A DNA stretch of 64,000 nt, taken from positions 310,001 through 374,000 of the forward strand of contig JAMLGU010000001.1 of NCBI GenBank assembly GCA_023957575.1, given 5' to 3'. This document shows, piece after piece, positions 1 through 9,374 of the stretch. The notes under the pieces were generated by a model, which was given only the letters and a program-made list of their open reading frames with translations, was not told the origin of the DNA and made no database searches. Each line of letters begins with the position of its first letter. The stretch's first letter is position 1. This DNA is from Chitinophagaceae bacterium (GTDB lineage: Bacteria > Bacteroidota > Bacteroidia > Chitinophagales > Chitinophagaceae). The translations under genes were made by a program, and so were the position numbers.

Positions 1-67
1 TTGACGGTGGCGATCATCTGATATAGATAATTAACCGATATTTTTATAAATTGCGAACATCAACATC

Positions 68-832
68 ATGAGTTTTGAATCAATACCCAAACTGTCAGCT
101 GTAAAAGTTGAAAACCTTCGGTTGAGGGCATATATCGGTTTTTTGGACTGGGAGAAGGAAAAGCTGCAGGATGTGGTTATTTCCTTCTCGTTCAAATACG
201 ATACACGGCTGGCTTCCGAAACCGATGACGTTACTCATGCTGTTGACTACAAAAAGATTAATAAAAGAATTATTCAATTAGTTGATAACAAGCCTTTTCA
301 ACTAATTGAAAACCTCGCAGAACAGATATACTCGCTGATTCAGAATACAGGCCCTGAGGTTCAGGAAATAGATGTACAGGTTGAAAAGCCAAGAGCGCTA
401 CGATTTGCCGATAATGTAATGGTAAACATCTACGGCAGAGACAGGTACAACACCGCGATAATAGCTTTGGGTTCCAATATAGACCCGGAAGAAAACTTTA
501 AAAAGGCATTATCGCTCATCAGTCAATGGGGATTGATTACCAAACGAACTGAATTTATAACGACAAAACCTTTGAAATTTATTGAACAGGATGATTTTTT
601 GAATGGCGCTATTTTAATTGCCACTAAAAAGAATCTTTCTGAACTACAAGTGGAATTAAGACAAATTGAAGCGCTATTAGGAAGAGTAAGGTCTGCCAAT
701 AAAAATGCGCCGCGGCAGATTGATCTCGATGTAACTACCTTCAACGGGTTTCTGATTGATAAAGAAATTAAAGAATTGCCTTTTATGATTGACTTTGTAA
801 AATTACTGCAGCCCGAAATTGTTATCGGTTAA
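68..832 (+). CDS. folBK: Fused dihydroneopterin aldolase / HPPK (FolB-FolK)
   Basis: This bifunctional folate enzyme joins two consecutive steps of tetrahydrofolate synthesis. Residues ~10-122 are a FolB-type dihydroneopterin aldolase, with the conserved Lys of VEKPRAL near residue 107 and the LIENLAEQI helix. Residues ~127-254 are a 6-hydroxymethyl-7,8-dihydropterin pyrophosphokinase, starting with IIALGSNI and carrying the metal-binding DLD at ~219-221 within PRQIDLD. The second domain is short for HPPK (~128 residues; stand-alone enzymes are ~160), so the C-terminus is compact, but the motifs are intact. The ATG at 68 gives the full FolB N-terminus. It stands alone, 106 bp before fumC. Confidence 0.92.
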   Translation: MSFESIPKLSAVKVENLRLRAYIGFLDWEKEKLQDVVISFSFKYDTRLASETDDVTHAVDYKKINKRIIQLVDNKPFQLIENLAEQIYSLIQNTGPEVQEIDVQVEKPRALRFADNVMVNIYGRDRYNTAIIALGSNIDPEENFKKALSLISQWGLITKRTEFITTKPLKFIEQDDFLNGAILIATKKNLSELQVELRQIEALLGRVRSANKNAPRQIDLDVTTFNGFLIDKEIKELPFMIDFVKLLQPEIVIG

Positions 833-899
833 TTGCCAATTGCTTTCCATAATTGACAAAAATCATATCAGTTTTAAAATAAAAGTATAAATTAAGCAA

Positions 900-907
900 T
901 ACCTTTG
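900..907 (+). promoter_or_regulatory. Probable fumC promoter (-7 box)
   Basis: TACCTTTG matches the Bacteroidota -7 consensus TAnnTTTG exactly and lies 32 bp upstream of the fumC ATG. No clear -33 element is visible. Assignment rests on consensus and position only. Confidence 0.5.
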
Positions 908-938
908 CAATTCTACATTTACATTAAAATTAGCAATA

Positions 939-2336
939 ATGGAATACAGAATTGAAAAAGACACAATGGGCGAAGTAAAAGTGCCCGCTGATGCATTTTA
1001 TGGAGCTCAAACCCAGCGCTCAATTGAGAATTTTAAAATAGCGCAGGATACCAATAAAATGCCCAAAGAAATCATTAAGGCATTTGCCTATTTGAAAAAG
1101 GCCGCAGCCATTACCAACCAAAAAGCAAAAGTTTTGCCTAAAAACAAAAGCGTATTGATTGGAAAAGTTTGTGATGAAATTCTGGATGGGAAATTGGATA
1201 AAGAATTCCCATTAGTGGTGTGGCAAACCGGTAGCGGCACCCAAAGTAATATGAATGTAAATGAGGTGGTAGCCTATCGCGGCCATGTATTGAATGGCGG
1301 GAAACTTACCGACAAAGAAAAAGCGCTTCATCCCAATGATGATGTCAATAAATCGCAAAGCAGTAATGACACCTTCCCCACAGCCATGCACATTGCTGCT
1401 TATAAAATTTTGGTAGAAGTAACCATCCCCGGTATTGAAAAGCTAAGAGACACACTCCAAAAGAAGAGCAAACAATATATGAAGGTGGTGAAAATAGGTC
1501 GTACACACTTCATGGATGCTACACCGCTTACATTAGGTCAGGAAATCAGTGGTTATGTTTCACAACTGAATCACGGGTTAAAAGCTATTAAAAATACGCT
1601 GCCTCATCTATCAGAACTGGCTTTGGGCGGCACAGCGGTAGGCACGGGTATCAATACTCCGCCTGATTATGCTAAAAATGTAGCAGCCGAAATTGCTCGC
1701 CTTACCAAATTGCCTTTCAAAACTGCCGAGAACAAATTTGAGGCACTGGCGGCTCATGATGCAATAGTAGAAACACATGGTGCATTAAAAACAGTAGCTG
1801 TAAGCCTGATGAAGATAGCCAACGATATCCGTATGCTTTCCTCGGGCCCTCGCAGTGGAATTGGCGAAATTTTTATCCCGGATAATGAACCCGGCTCTTC
1901 AATTATGCCCGGTAAGGTAAATCCTACCCAGTGCGAAGCGTTGACAATGATTGCTGCTCAGGTTTTGGGTAATGATGTAGCAATTAACGTAGGTGGTGCA
2001 AACGGTCATTTCGAGTTGAATGTATTTAAACCGTTAATGATTTACAACTTCCTGCACAGCGCCCGACTGATTGGAGAAGGTTGTGTTTCATTTAATGATA
2101 AATGTGCAGTAGGTATTGAACCAATTAAGGCAAATATTAAGAAGCACCTCGACAATTCACTGATGTTAGTAACAGCATTGAATACCAAAATTGGTTACTA
2201 CAAAGCAGCCGAAATTGCACAAAAAGCGCATAAAGAAGGCACTACCTTAAAGGAAATGGCGCTGAAATTAGGTTATCTCACTTCAAAAGAGTTTGATGAG
2301 TGGGTAGTTCCCGAAAAAATGGTTGGAAAAATTTAG
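939..2336 (+). CDS. fumC: Class II fumarate hydratase
   Basis: This TCA-cycle enzyme interconverts fumarate and L-malate without an iron-sulfur cluster. The 465-residue length is typical of the class II (FumC) family. The lyase signature [11 protein letters not shown], with its flexible-loop serines, lies around residue 320; other family blocks include [23 protein letters not shown] and [16 protein letters not shown]. The sequence is complete and shows no lesion. It is followed by a strong hairpin terminator. The main alternative in this superfamily is aspartase, but the SSNDTFPTA and GRTH blocks fit fumarase better. Confidence 0.96.
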   Translation: MEYRIEKDTMGEVKVPADAFYGAQTQRSIENFKIAQDTNKMPKEIIKAFAYLKKAAAITNQKAKVLPKNKSVLIGKVCDEILDGKLDKEFPLVVWQTGSGTQSNMNVNEVVAYRGHVLNGGKLTDKEKALHPNDDVNKSQSSNDTFPTAMHIAAYKILVEVTIPGIEKLRDTLQKKSKQYMKVVKIGRTHFMDATPLTLGQEISGYVSQLNHGLKAIKNTLPHLSELALGGTAVGTGINTPPDYAKNVAAEIARLTKLPFKTAENKFEALAAHDAIVETHGALKTVAVSLMKIANDIRMLSSGPRSGIGEIFIPDNEPGSSIMPGKVNPTQCEALTMIAAQVLGNDVAINVGGANGHFELNVFKPLMIYNFLHSARLIGEGCVSFNDKCAVGIEPIKANIKKHLDNSLMLVTALNTKIGYYKAAEIAQKAHKEGTTLKEMALKLGYLTSKEFDEWVVPEKMVGKI

Positions 2337-2350
2337 GAAACAAGTTTATA

Positions 2351-2394
2351 AAAAAGTGAAATCTGCCCCAATAAGGCAGATTTCACTTTTTTTT
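2351..2394 (+). terminator. Bidirectional hairpin terminator between fumC and the TlpA-like gene
   Basis: A perfect 17-bp stem (2351-2367 with 2375-2391) closes a 7-nt loop. The stem has an A-run on its left and a T-run on its right, so it can terminate fumC (+) and the converging gene that ends at 2411 (-). Confidence 0.9.
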
Positions 2395-2410
2395 ATATAT
2401 TACCCAAAAC

Positions 2411-3595
2411 TTAATTTAATACCTCGGCCAACTTTGCTTCCAGCGCAGGACCTCTCAACGATTCGGCGATGACTTTACCCTGAGGATCTACCAAAACATT
2501 GTAAGGAATACCGTCAAACTGATAAATCGGAAGCACCATTGACTCCCATTGTTTCAGGTCGCTCACGTGCTGCCACGAAAGTTGGTCTTTTTTAATGGCG
2601 CTCAACCACGATTCTCTGTCTTCATCAAGCGACACGCCCAAAATAGTGAAATTTTTATTTTTGAACTTAATAAAAGCAGCCACTACATTAGGATTTTCCA
2701 TACGGCAGGGTTTGCACCAACTTGCCCAAAAATCAACCAATACATATTTGCCCTTTAAGGAACTGAGCGCCAATGGTTTACCATTCACGTCGGGTAGTGT
2801 GAAGTCGGGGGCCTGCTTGCCCACCCACATGCCGCCGCCGCCCTGTGCTGCTGCTCCGGATGTTTGGGCAGCAATTGCTTGCTTTAGCTGCGCCATTCCT
2901 GTGTGGTCTGGATTATCTTTTATGGCTTTGTCAATTATAGCGTTTACCTGGTCATTTCCTAAAGGCTCCAGCCCAAAACCCGGATTATTGGCAGTTGACT
3001 GATAATATCCTAATATAAACATTGTCAATGCCACGTTATTAGACTTGTTCATTTCTGCTTGCGCATATTCTTTTAGTTCGGCGCTTTGCTTTGCCATTGC
3101 CTGATGGGTTTCATTGATGATGCTGTCCGGGGCAATTGCTTTTTGAAGGCTGTCCAAAGCTCCCGCTTTGTCAAAAATAACCTTCATTTTGTTGTTAAAG
3201 TTAGTCGTAAACTCCTGCATAAGCTGGCTGGCAGGGGAGCCGGTTACTTCATACTTCTCCGAATATTCAGGATTTTCTTTGCTCATTGTAATTTTCAGCT
3301 TTACAGATGCAGCATCATTTACAACAGCAGCAATCGGATACATGCCGTTGTCAATCCGAATATTATAAATAGATGATTCCCCGGTTTCGGTTTTAAATGA
3401 AAAACTGCCGTTTGAACCGATTTTTGCCGAGTCAACTAATACAGCACGCATGGTACCTACGGGTACTTCCTCTAAATAGGCCATCTTGCCTTTATTGTTG
3501 ATTATTTCTCCCGAAACCGAGAATGTTTTTTTACCGTCATTTTTACAACTGATTAAAAATGAGGTAGTTAGTAAAATAAGTAATAATTTTTTCAT
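2411..3595 (-). CDS. TlpA-like thiol-disulfide lipoprotein (DUF4369 + AhpC/TSA)
   Basis: This is an envelope lipoprotein with a thioredoxin-fold domain. The N-terminus has a signal and lipobox (LISCKN, Cys17). Residues ~24-130 are a beta-rich DUF4369-type domain, followed by a helical spacer and a Gly/Ala-rich linker (~247-256). Residues ~258-394 form an AhpC-TSA/TlpA domain with the redox motif WCKPC (CKPC at 294-297). Proteins of this build are common in Bacteroidota and are thought to reduce disulfides or support cytochrome maturation in the periplasm. The specific partner is unknown. It is a single gene with 449 bp of empty sequence upstream. Confidence 0.88.
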   Translation of the reverse strand: MKKLLLILLTTSFLISCKNDGKKTFSVSGEIINNKGKMAYLEEVPVGTMRAVLVDSAKIGSNGSFSFKTETGESSIYNIRIDNGMYPIAAVVNDAASVKLKITMSKENPEYSEKYEVTGSPASQLMQEFTTNFNNKMKVIFDKAGALDSLQKAIAPDSIINETHQAMAKQSAELKEYAQAEMNKSNNVALTMFILGYYQSTANNPGFGLEPLGNDQVNAIIDKAIKDNPDHTGMAQLKQAIAAQTSGAAAQGGGGMWVGKQAPDFTLPDVNGKPLALSSLKGKYVLVDFWASWCKPCRMENPNVVAAFIKFKNKNFTILGVSLDEDRESWLSAIKKDQLSWQHVSDLKQWESMVLPIYQFDGIPYNVLVDPQGKVIAESLRGPALEAKLAEVLN

Positions 3596-4044
3596 ACAAA
3601 TGTGTTTTTTACCTGATGCTGAATGATTTATCTTCGGTTTGTTCAGATTTCAATTCAGACTGTTTTTATATTTAGAATTTATAATTTGAAATTTTTTGGT
3701 GAAATATTATTTTCTATCTCACTGCTAAACAACATTTTTTGGCCAAAAGTTATTTTATTTTCTTTCAATCTCTGAAAAATATGGGCATATTACTGAGAAT
3801 CAATAATTTACCTCAAAATTTTTCCTTACACGAAGAGCGATATAAACCTATAGCCTGAAAATATTTTGCAGGATCCGATACATATCAACCACAATATTTC
3901 ATTCTCCTTTAAAATAAACCTGACCTTTCATCAAAAGGGTGTAAAAATAGGCAGTAAAAACCTATTTGTAGTGATAAAGGTTACACAAAATCATTTTGTT
4001 TGTTTTTTCAATCGTTTTATTATACCAAAAGTGGCTTCAGCGCC
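3596..4044. other. Intergenic region, no gene seen
   Basis: This AT-rich spacer lies between the 5' end of the TlpA-like gene and the 3' end of the SEC-C gene. I see no conserved coding frame. A weak hairpin (3945-3951 with 3961-3967) is followed on the minus strand by four Ts and may terminate the SEC-C gene. The promoter of the TlpA-like gene must lie here, but no exact TAnnTTTG box is evident. Confidence 0.5.
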
Positions 4045-5628
4045 TTAGCTTTTCCCATGGCAACGTTTATATTTTTTGCCGCTTCCGCAAGGGCAGGGTG
4101 CATTTCGGGGAGTATTGGCGTAAGGGTCTTTGGGAACAACAGGAACCATATCTTCTTCGTAGTCCTCATCATCATAACCATCAAAGTAGTCCTCATCATA
4201 TATGCTATCTTCCTCATCAAATACGTCTGAGTCGTCGCCAAAATCACCTAAATATTGAATATGTTCCTGCAGGTTTTTATAAAAATAGAATTTCCTCCTT
4301 TCTTCATTTTGCATACTGTTTCTGGCATCCTCCATACTGCCTGTTACGAAATAGGAAACCAGTTCCTCCTTATACATTTTTTCTATCTGCGGCATTAGTT
4401 CAGCAGCTTTAATATCTAAGGCCGCGCCTACCAAAGAGGCTACCACATCAGTATCCAGCAAATCAGTATTTTCTCTTTCATCATAAAAGGCCTGCATTAA
4501 TGCAGACAGTGTATCAATTACCTTTTGTTGGTAACCGGCATCTGCTTCTATCATTATACCCAAGAACTCAATCAGCATATTTTTGGAGTGAGACGAAACC
4601 AAAGGCTCCAAAACAAAATTTTTTACCTTGAGCAATAATTCATCCGAAGGTTTTTGAAAGTAAGCCGAAACCACCTCATCTAATACATCCTCAAACCAAA
4701 AGTCAATAAATTCCTCCGGTTGCCGCAAATGAGTCAATAACTCATCGAACCCTTTTTCAGGGTCCAGATATCCAAGTAATAAAGCGGCATTTAGTACGGC
4801 ATCTGATGTTTCATTCTCATCAAAAGCATATTCACTTACCAGAAGTGAGTGGTTCATTATATAATGCAGCTCATCTATTAGGGCTTCTTTGTTGTTTTCA
4901 ATATCATTCAGTACCGGATTTTCGTTCAAATCCCAAATGGAATCCTCATACAAATATTCAAATGCTTCATTTCTGGGTAAAAGCGGTTCCATTATTTGAG
5001 GCAATGTAGGCGTTTCACGGGTGTTGGCAATTTTTTTCTTTTCGTCTAATTTTTTTCTTTCTTCATTAAATTTTTTACGTCGATAATATTCAATACGATT
5101 CTTGTTTCCGGTGATGAAGTCTTTTTCAAATTTTTCATCTCTCAGTTTATCATTATATTTTTCTGCTTCTTCAAATCTGTAGGTACCCGCCAGATATTCT
5201 ATTGCAGCTTGCGCATAAGACCTACATTCCGAATAATGAAAGGCTTTTCTTTCGGGGTACAAAACCGAAATATCCAATTCGCCTCCTCCCAGAAGGTTAT
5301 ACGCCTCCTCAAACTGTTCTTCCCTCATTAACAATATAGCTTTATGGGTTATTGCATATAAGTAATCGGGGAATTTCTGAAGTGTCTGCTCCACTATCTC
5401 ATTTGACTTTTCACTGTTTCCATTCACTTCATGCCATATTGCCTCAAAGTTCCAAATCATTGGTACATTGGGATACCGTTTCCACAATTTGTCCAATCGT
5501 TTCTTAACAGATGGTTTTCCTTTGATTACCCGGTCGTACAAATCTTTGTACTGCTCTTTGATTTCTTCGGGTAACACCCATGGGGTATCTGTGTCTTCAG
5601 GATTGTCCACAATTTTGTATTTGTTCAT
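4045..5628 (-). CDS. SEC-C motif protein with helical-repeat body, function unknown
   Basis: The last ~20 residues form a SEC-C zinc-binding motif (APCPCGSGKKYKRCHG, C-x-C-x8-C-H), the module found at the C-terminus of SecA and many stand-alone proteins. Residues ~40-200 look like TPR-style helices (repeated Ala/Leu/Tyr pattern). Then come a Lys/Glu-rich stretch (~180-205), a helical domain, and a very acidic Asp/Glu/Tyr stretch (~480-510) just before the SEC-C motif. There is no signal peptide, so it is probably cytosolic. The cellular role is not known; SEC-C modules bind Zn and can contact ribosomes or SecB in other proteins. Confidence 0.75.
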   Translation of the reverse strand: MNKYKIVDNPEDTDTPWVLPEEIKEQYKDLYDRVIKGKPSVKKRLDKLWKRYPNVPMIWNFEAIWHEVNGNSEKSNEIVEQTLQKFPDYLYAITHKAILLMREEQFEEAYNLLGGGELDISVLYPERKAFHYSECRSYAQAAIEYLAGTYRFEEAEKYNDKLRDEKFEKDFITGNKNRIEYYRRKKFNEERKKLDEKKKIANTRETPTLPQIMEPLLPRNEAFEYLYEDSIWDLNENPVLNDIENNKEALIDELHYIMNHSLLVSEYAFDENETSDAVLNAALLLGYLDPEKGFDELLTHLRQPEEFIDFWFEDVLDEVVSAYFQKPSDELLLKVKNFVLEPLVSSHSKNMLIEFLGIMIEADAGYQQKVIDTLSALMQAFYDERENTDLLDTDVVASLVGAALDIKAAELMPQIEKMYKEELVSYFVTGSMEDARNSMQNEERRKFYFYKNLQEHIQYLGDFGDDSDVFDEEDSIYDEDYFDGYDDEDYEEDMVPVVPKDPYANTPRNAPCPCGSGKKYKRCHGKS

Positions 5629-5639
5629 CTTGTTAATAT

Positions 5640-5800
5640 ATTTAATTTTTAAAAATTTCGGGGGCTGTGATCTTTACAATAAACAGCAACTCCGGTTCCC
5701 GCTTTTCGCTGCAAGTCCTCACCCCTTCATGGGGTTGCGGGCTTTCCGCTTCAATCGGGCAGCCCATCGGCCTTTGTACATAACTCCACTTTTTTTTGCT
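5640..5800. repeat. GC-rich intergenic element resembling a dispersed Bacteroidota repeat
   Basis: Within an otherwise AT-rich spacer sits a GC-rich block. Read on the minus strand it runs from about 5780 (GGCCGATGGGCTGCCCG) through GCGGAAAGCCCGC to GATCACAGCCCCCG. It contains short self-complementary pieces such as CCCCttcatGGGG. I recall similar blocks between genes in other Bacteroidota genomes, but this is recollection and I cannot verify copy number here. The longest frame inside encodes only ~20 residues. Confidence 0.35.
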
Positions 5801-5835
5801 TCAAAAATAATGGCTATTAATTTAGTTTCAAGGTA

Positions 5836-8325
5836 TTATTTACCCAGCCCCTTCAATAACCCCGCCAGCAAACCCAGCGCATTTCCCACCATCTGTTCAT
5901 TTTCCACCGGAAGTTTCAGATAGGTTTTACCTGTTTTTTCGTCCTTTTCGGTAATGGATTTGCTCAGTTGCTCAACCGCTTCGGGGTTTTGCAGAGTGGT
6001 CATAAAATTGGAGAAGAACTTCATTCCCTGTTGTATCAAATCATCTGCTGCCTGATTGTTACCTGTAGAAGGAACTGATTGTGGAGGCATTTCTTTCAAG
6101 GGTTTTTCATCCAACTCCTTGTCTTCCGGCACATCCGAAAAATCAAAAGGCAATTGAACAGCTTTCTCCTTTTCGGTGAGTGGGGTGGCAATTTCCTCTT
6201 TTTCGTCTTTATCCACACTCACCGGTGCGGCATCGTCTGTTTGAGTAGTAATGGCTTCCACCGACTCCATTAGCTTGTTGAACTTGCTTTCGCCCATGAA
6301 AATAGAATCCTCGCCATTGTCAAAAATACCTGTGGCAATCGATTTTTTGAACTTCAGCACTTCCAACATTCGCTCTTCAATGGTTCCCTGAGCTACTAAA
6401 TTGATGATGGACACATTTTTCTTTTGCCCCATGCGGTATATTCGGGCTATGCGCTGCTCCAATACTGCCGGGTTCCAGGGAATATCCATATTCACCATAT
6501 AGGCCGCCGATTGCAGGTTCAGCCCCACACCGCCGGCATCGGTAGAAAGAAAAATGCGACAGTCGGGATCGGTATTAAAATTGGTAAACAGCGCCTCCCT
6601 GTCTTTGCTGGGTACGCCGCCATGCAGGTTTTCAAATTTTATTCCTCTGTTATTCAATTCCAGGGCTATCAGGCGGGTCATCCGTTCCCATTGACTAAAA
6701 ATGACCATTTTTTCGCCTTCTATCGAAATCACACCTTCCAAAATACTAAAAAGCTCATCCAACTTGGTTTGATAATTGGTTTCCTGATCAAGAATGTAGG
6801 TGCTGTCGCAAATCATCCGCATGATGCTGAGGCTGTTCAATAAGTTTTGCCTGTCTTTTTCGCTCAAAAACCCTGTTCGTCGCCATCTGCTCACCAGTTT
6901 GGCAACTATATCTTTCTTTTCTTCGTGTATTTCCATTTGCTGGGTAGTGATGGGGATAATCAGGTTTTTGTCCATCCGCTCGGGCAATTGTTTCAAAACC
7001 TCTTTCTTGTTTCTGCGTAGCAAAATTCCCGAAAGCGCTTTGCCTATTTCATTCAGGTTGGTATAACCTAATAGTTTTCCGGTATCATCGGTTTGCTGGT
7101 GTTTTACAAGGAAATTGCGAAGGGTACCTAACAGCAAAGGGTCTGTGAACTGAACCAATGAATAAAGTTCCTCAATGTTATTTTCGAGTGGCGTACCGGT
7201 AAGCGTTAAAGAATAGGTTGATTTTAAGCGCTTTATGTTGCCCGAAATTTTTGTTCGCCAGTTTTTAATGCGCTGGGCTTCATCCAGAATGATGATGTCG
7301 GGAGCCATTTCGTTCAGGTACTTCCAGTCATTGCCTGCCACGTGATAGCTGATGATTTTAAAAAAATTGCTGTCTTTTTCATATAGATGCTGCCGTTGCA
7401 TTGCATTGCCTTCCACCACGGTAACAGTGGCGTCAGAAAATTTTTCGATTTCGGTTTTCCATTGATACTTCAATGAGGTAGGGCAAATGATTATTGCTTT
7501 TTCCAAACCCAGTTTCTTTTGCATCAAAACCGACCAGGCAATGGCCTGAAGCGTTTTGCCCAAACCCATATCGTCTGCAATAATGGAGCGACCTGCCCGT
7601 GTGGCAAACAGTACGCCCTCCTGTTGGTAAGGGAAAAGAGCGGTTTTTACAATACCTTTCAATAGTGAGCTGCCTTGAGAAGAGACTAAATGATGCCTTT
7701 GATTTCGGCTGCGTTGCTCAATGATGGTATCCAGCACATCGGGGTAGCAACGAAAGCCGGGGTTAATGGCTTTGGCCTCAGCCAGAAGTTTATCGAACAA
7801 TGGCACTGCTTTTTCCAGAATTTCATTGCTCGAAGAAAAATATTTTTTTGCCCATTGCTGCATTTTCGCCTGATTATCGGCACCAATACGCAGTTTTATT
7901 TTTCTGTCATCATTGTAAGCCAGATAAAGTGATGAATAGGGTTGTGGCGGTATCGTGTCCCACAGTTTTTTAAATCCTCTTTTTTTATTCAGCGTCAGTT
8001 TTACGGCTTCAATGTGTTTGCAGGTGCCTAACCCGTTGGTTTTAAAATCGGGGCAATTGCAAAAATTGCGGCTGTTATTCTTGCTTCTGATAGCAACTTT
8101 ATAGGTTTTTATTGAGAGTGGGTTATGTACTTCAAAATCGCTATAGATGGGCTGATTGCCAAGGTTTTTTATAGTGAAAATTTCTTTTTCGGCTATTTGC
8201 TTCCGGAGTGCCAGTTGCCATTCGGCTTCAGTCATATACTGTGGCTTCCGGCTGTGCGATAGGGGTATTTTGGGATTAACTTTTTTCTTCTTTCCCAATG
8301 CGGATTTTTTAGCACTTGTGGCCAT
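5836..8325 (-). CDS. SWIM zinc-finger SNF2-family helicase/ATPase
   Basis: This is a DNA-dependent ATPase of the bacterial SNF2/RapA-like type (829 residues from this start). A SWIM finger (CNCPDF...CKH, residues ~90-104) precedes the ATPase. The Walker A box is ADDMGLGKTLQA, the DEAH-type box is DEAQRIKNW, and the C-terminal helicase lobe carries STDAGGVGLNLQ and QRIARIYRMGQ. A Lys-rich N-terminus and a ~120-residue C-terminal tail flank the core. An in-frame ATG 10 codons upstream (8355) exists, but the basic MATSAKK start at 8325 is more usual for the family. Remodelling or displacement of DNA-bound proteins is likely; no partner gene is evident. Confidence 0.88.
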   Translation of the reverse strand: MATSAKKSALGKKKKVNPKIPLSHSRKPQYMTEAEWQLALRKQIAEKEIFTIKNLGNQPIYSDFEVHNPLSIKTYKVAIRSKNNSRNFCNCPDFKTNGLGTCKHIEAVKLTLNKKRGFKKLWDTIPPQPYSSLYLAYNDDRKIKLRIGADNQAKMQQWAKKYFSSSNEILEKAVPLFDKLLAEAKAINPGFRCYPDVLDTIIEQRSRNQRHHLVSSQGSSLLKGIVKTALFPYQQEGVLFATRAGRSIIADDMGLGKTLQAIAWSVLMQKKLGLEKAIIICPTSLKYQWKTEIEKFSDATVTVVEGNAMQRQHLYEKDSNFFKIISYHVAGNDWKYLNEMAPDIIILDEAQRIKNWRTKISGNIKRLKSTYSLTLTGTPLENNIEELYSLVQFTDPLLLGTLRNFLVKHQQTDDTGKLLGYTNLNEIGKALSGILLRRNKKEVLKQLPERMDKNLIIPITTQQMEIHEEKKDIVAKLVSRWRRTGFLSEKDRQNLLNSLSIMRMICDSTYILDQETNYQTKLDELFSILEGVISIEGEKMVIFSQWERMTRLIALELNNRGIKFENLHGGVPSKDREALFTNFNTDPDCRIFLSTDAGGVGLNLQSAAYMVNMDIPWNPAVLEQRIARIYRMGQKKNVSIINLVAQGTIEERMLEVLKFKKSIATGIFDNGEDSIFMGESKFNKLMESVEAITTQTDDAAPVSVDKDEKEEIATPLTEKEKAVQLPFDFSDVPEDKELDEKPLKEMPPQSVPSTGNNQAADDLIQQGMKFFSNFMTTLQNPEAVEQLSKSITEKDEKTGKTYLKLPVENEQMVGNALGLLAGLLKGLGK

Positions 8326-8483
8326 ACGGTTTTTAGCGGTAAATGTAATACACAAACAGATTAGATAATAGACTATACCACCGAAAATCAGAAAAATTTT
8401 TAATAATTGACTATATTTAATTATTTATAAGCGCATTACGTATTATTAATTAAAAGATATGTTTTAGAATAATCAATAATGTT

Positions 8484-8500
8484 AAGAATATTGTATTCTT
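8484..8500. promoter_or_regulatory. 17-bp palindrome upstream of the Nudix regulator
   Basis: AAGAATA-TTG-TATTCTT is a perfect palindrome in the divergent spacer between the helicase and the regulator gene. TATTCTTG (8494-8501) also matches the -7 consensus in 7 of 8 positions. It could be an operator overlapping the regulator's promoter, but it does not share the TGTGTA/TACACA half-sites found upstream of susC. Confidence 0.4.
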
Positions 8501-8548
8501 GTGGTGGTCAAGCTATTGTAACTATTTGTGTTAATTCACTTTTAAAAA

Positions 8549-9259
8549 ATGGTAAACAACCCGAATTTTAAGACTGCGGAACTCGAAAAAATCAGCCACC
8601 TCGAATATTTTAAGATTGCTGTTTCGGTGGACTGTGTGATTTTTGGTTATCTTGACAAGGATTTAAAAGTGCTTTTAATTCAGTCGGATCTGGAAGAATT
8701 TTCGGGATTAAATTCCTTATTAGGCGATTTGGTTAGACCCGATGAAGACTTAGATGCTGCCTCTTACCGGATATTGAAGGAACGCACTGATCTGGATGAT
8801 GTTTTTTTGCAGCAGGTTCACACCTTCGGAAAGGTGAATCGGCACCCCTCTGGCAGGGTGGTTACCACTGCCTATTACTCATTAATAAATATTAACAGTC
8901 ATAAACTAAAGATTGTGGACAACGACCTGAACTGGCACTCGGTAAAAAATATCCGCAAATTAGCTTTTGACCACAAAGAAATATTAGAAACCTGCCTCGC
9001 TCATCTGCAACAGGAGGTGATGGAGGCACCGGTGGTTCATAACCTGATGCCTGAAAAATTTTCGCTGAGAGAGTTACAGGAAGTGTATGAGGCTATTTTG
9101 GTTTCACCGCTTGACAGAAGAAATTTTCGAAAAAAAATTGCCGTCAAAGAATGGCTTCAGGATTTGAATGAAATGGAAGATAATGTATCTCACCGGCCCG
9201 GAAAACTCTATAAATTCAAACCAAAATACCTGAAAAACGGGTTCTCAAAAAAAAGTTAA
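8549..9259 (+). CDS. Nudix-fold transcriptional regulator (NrtR/AraR-like)
   Basis: Residues ~15-150 have the Nudix fold and ~160-236 a winged-helix DNA-binding tail (FSLRELQEVYEAIL, then RRNFRKKI), the build of the NrtR/AraR regulators. The Nudix box is eroded: the REUxEExGU core reads RILKERTDL, so the catalytic glutamate pair is broken and hydrolysis is unlikely. Members of this group in Bacteroidota are known to control sugar-utilisation genes. Here the gene sits 115 bp upstream of a susC gene whose promoter is bracketed by two matching palindromes. The natural reading is a local sugar-responsive repressor; the ligand cannot be told from sequence. Confidence 0.85.
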   Translation: MVNNPNFKTAELEKISHLEYFKIAVSVDCVIFGYLDKDLKVLLIQSDLEEFSGLNSLLGDLVRPDEDLDAASYRILKERTDLDDVFLQQVHTFGKVNRHPSGRVVTTAYYSLININSHKLKIVDNDLNWHSVKNIRKLAFDHKEILETCLAHLQQEVMEAPVVHNLMPEKFSLRELQEVYEAILVSPLDRRNFRKKIAVKEWLQDLNEMEDNVSHRPGKLYKFKPKYLKNGFSKKS

Positions 9260-9276
9260 AAATTTTTTTATCAAAA

Positions 9277-9293
9277 TGTGTACTTAATACACA
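9277..9293. promoter_or_regulatory. Putative operator O1 upstream of susC
   Basis: TGTGTA-CTTAA-TACACA is a perfect 6-bp-arm palindrome with a 5-bp spacer. It overlaps the place where the -33 element of the susC promoter should be. It shares its half-sites and spacing with the second palindrome at 9325-9347. Confidence 0.7.
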
Positions 9294-9303
9294 ATAATCC
9301 TCT

Positions 9304-9311
9304 TATCTTTG
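9304..9311 (+). promoter_or_regulatory. susC promoter -7 box
   Basis: TATCTTTG matches TAnnTTTG exactly and lies between the two palindromes, 64 bp upstream of the susC ATG. Transcription would start near 9318. Confidence 0.65.
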
Positions 9312-9324
9312 TATTCAAGTTAAC

Positions 9325-9347
9325 TAATGTGTATAAAATACACATTA
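9325..9347. promoter_or_regulatory. Putative operator O2 downstream of the susC start point
   Basis: TAATGTGTA-TAAAA-TACACATTA is a perfect 9-bp-arm palindrome with a 5-bp spacer. Its centre is 51 bp (about five helical turns) from the centre of O1, so both sites face the same side of the DNA. Confidence 0.75.
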
Positions 9348-9374
9348 AATTTTTAAAATAATATCTGTTTGTCT

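Noticed and set aside
9369..9374. TTG start two codons before the susC ATG
   Set aside because: The ATG at 9375 gives a standard signal peptide and TTG adds nothing.
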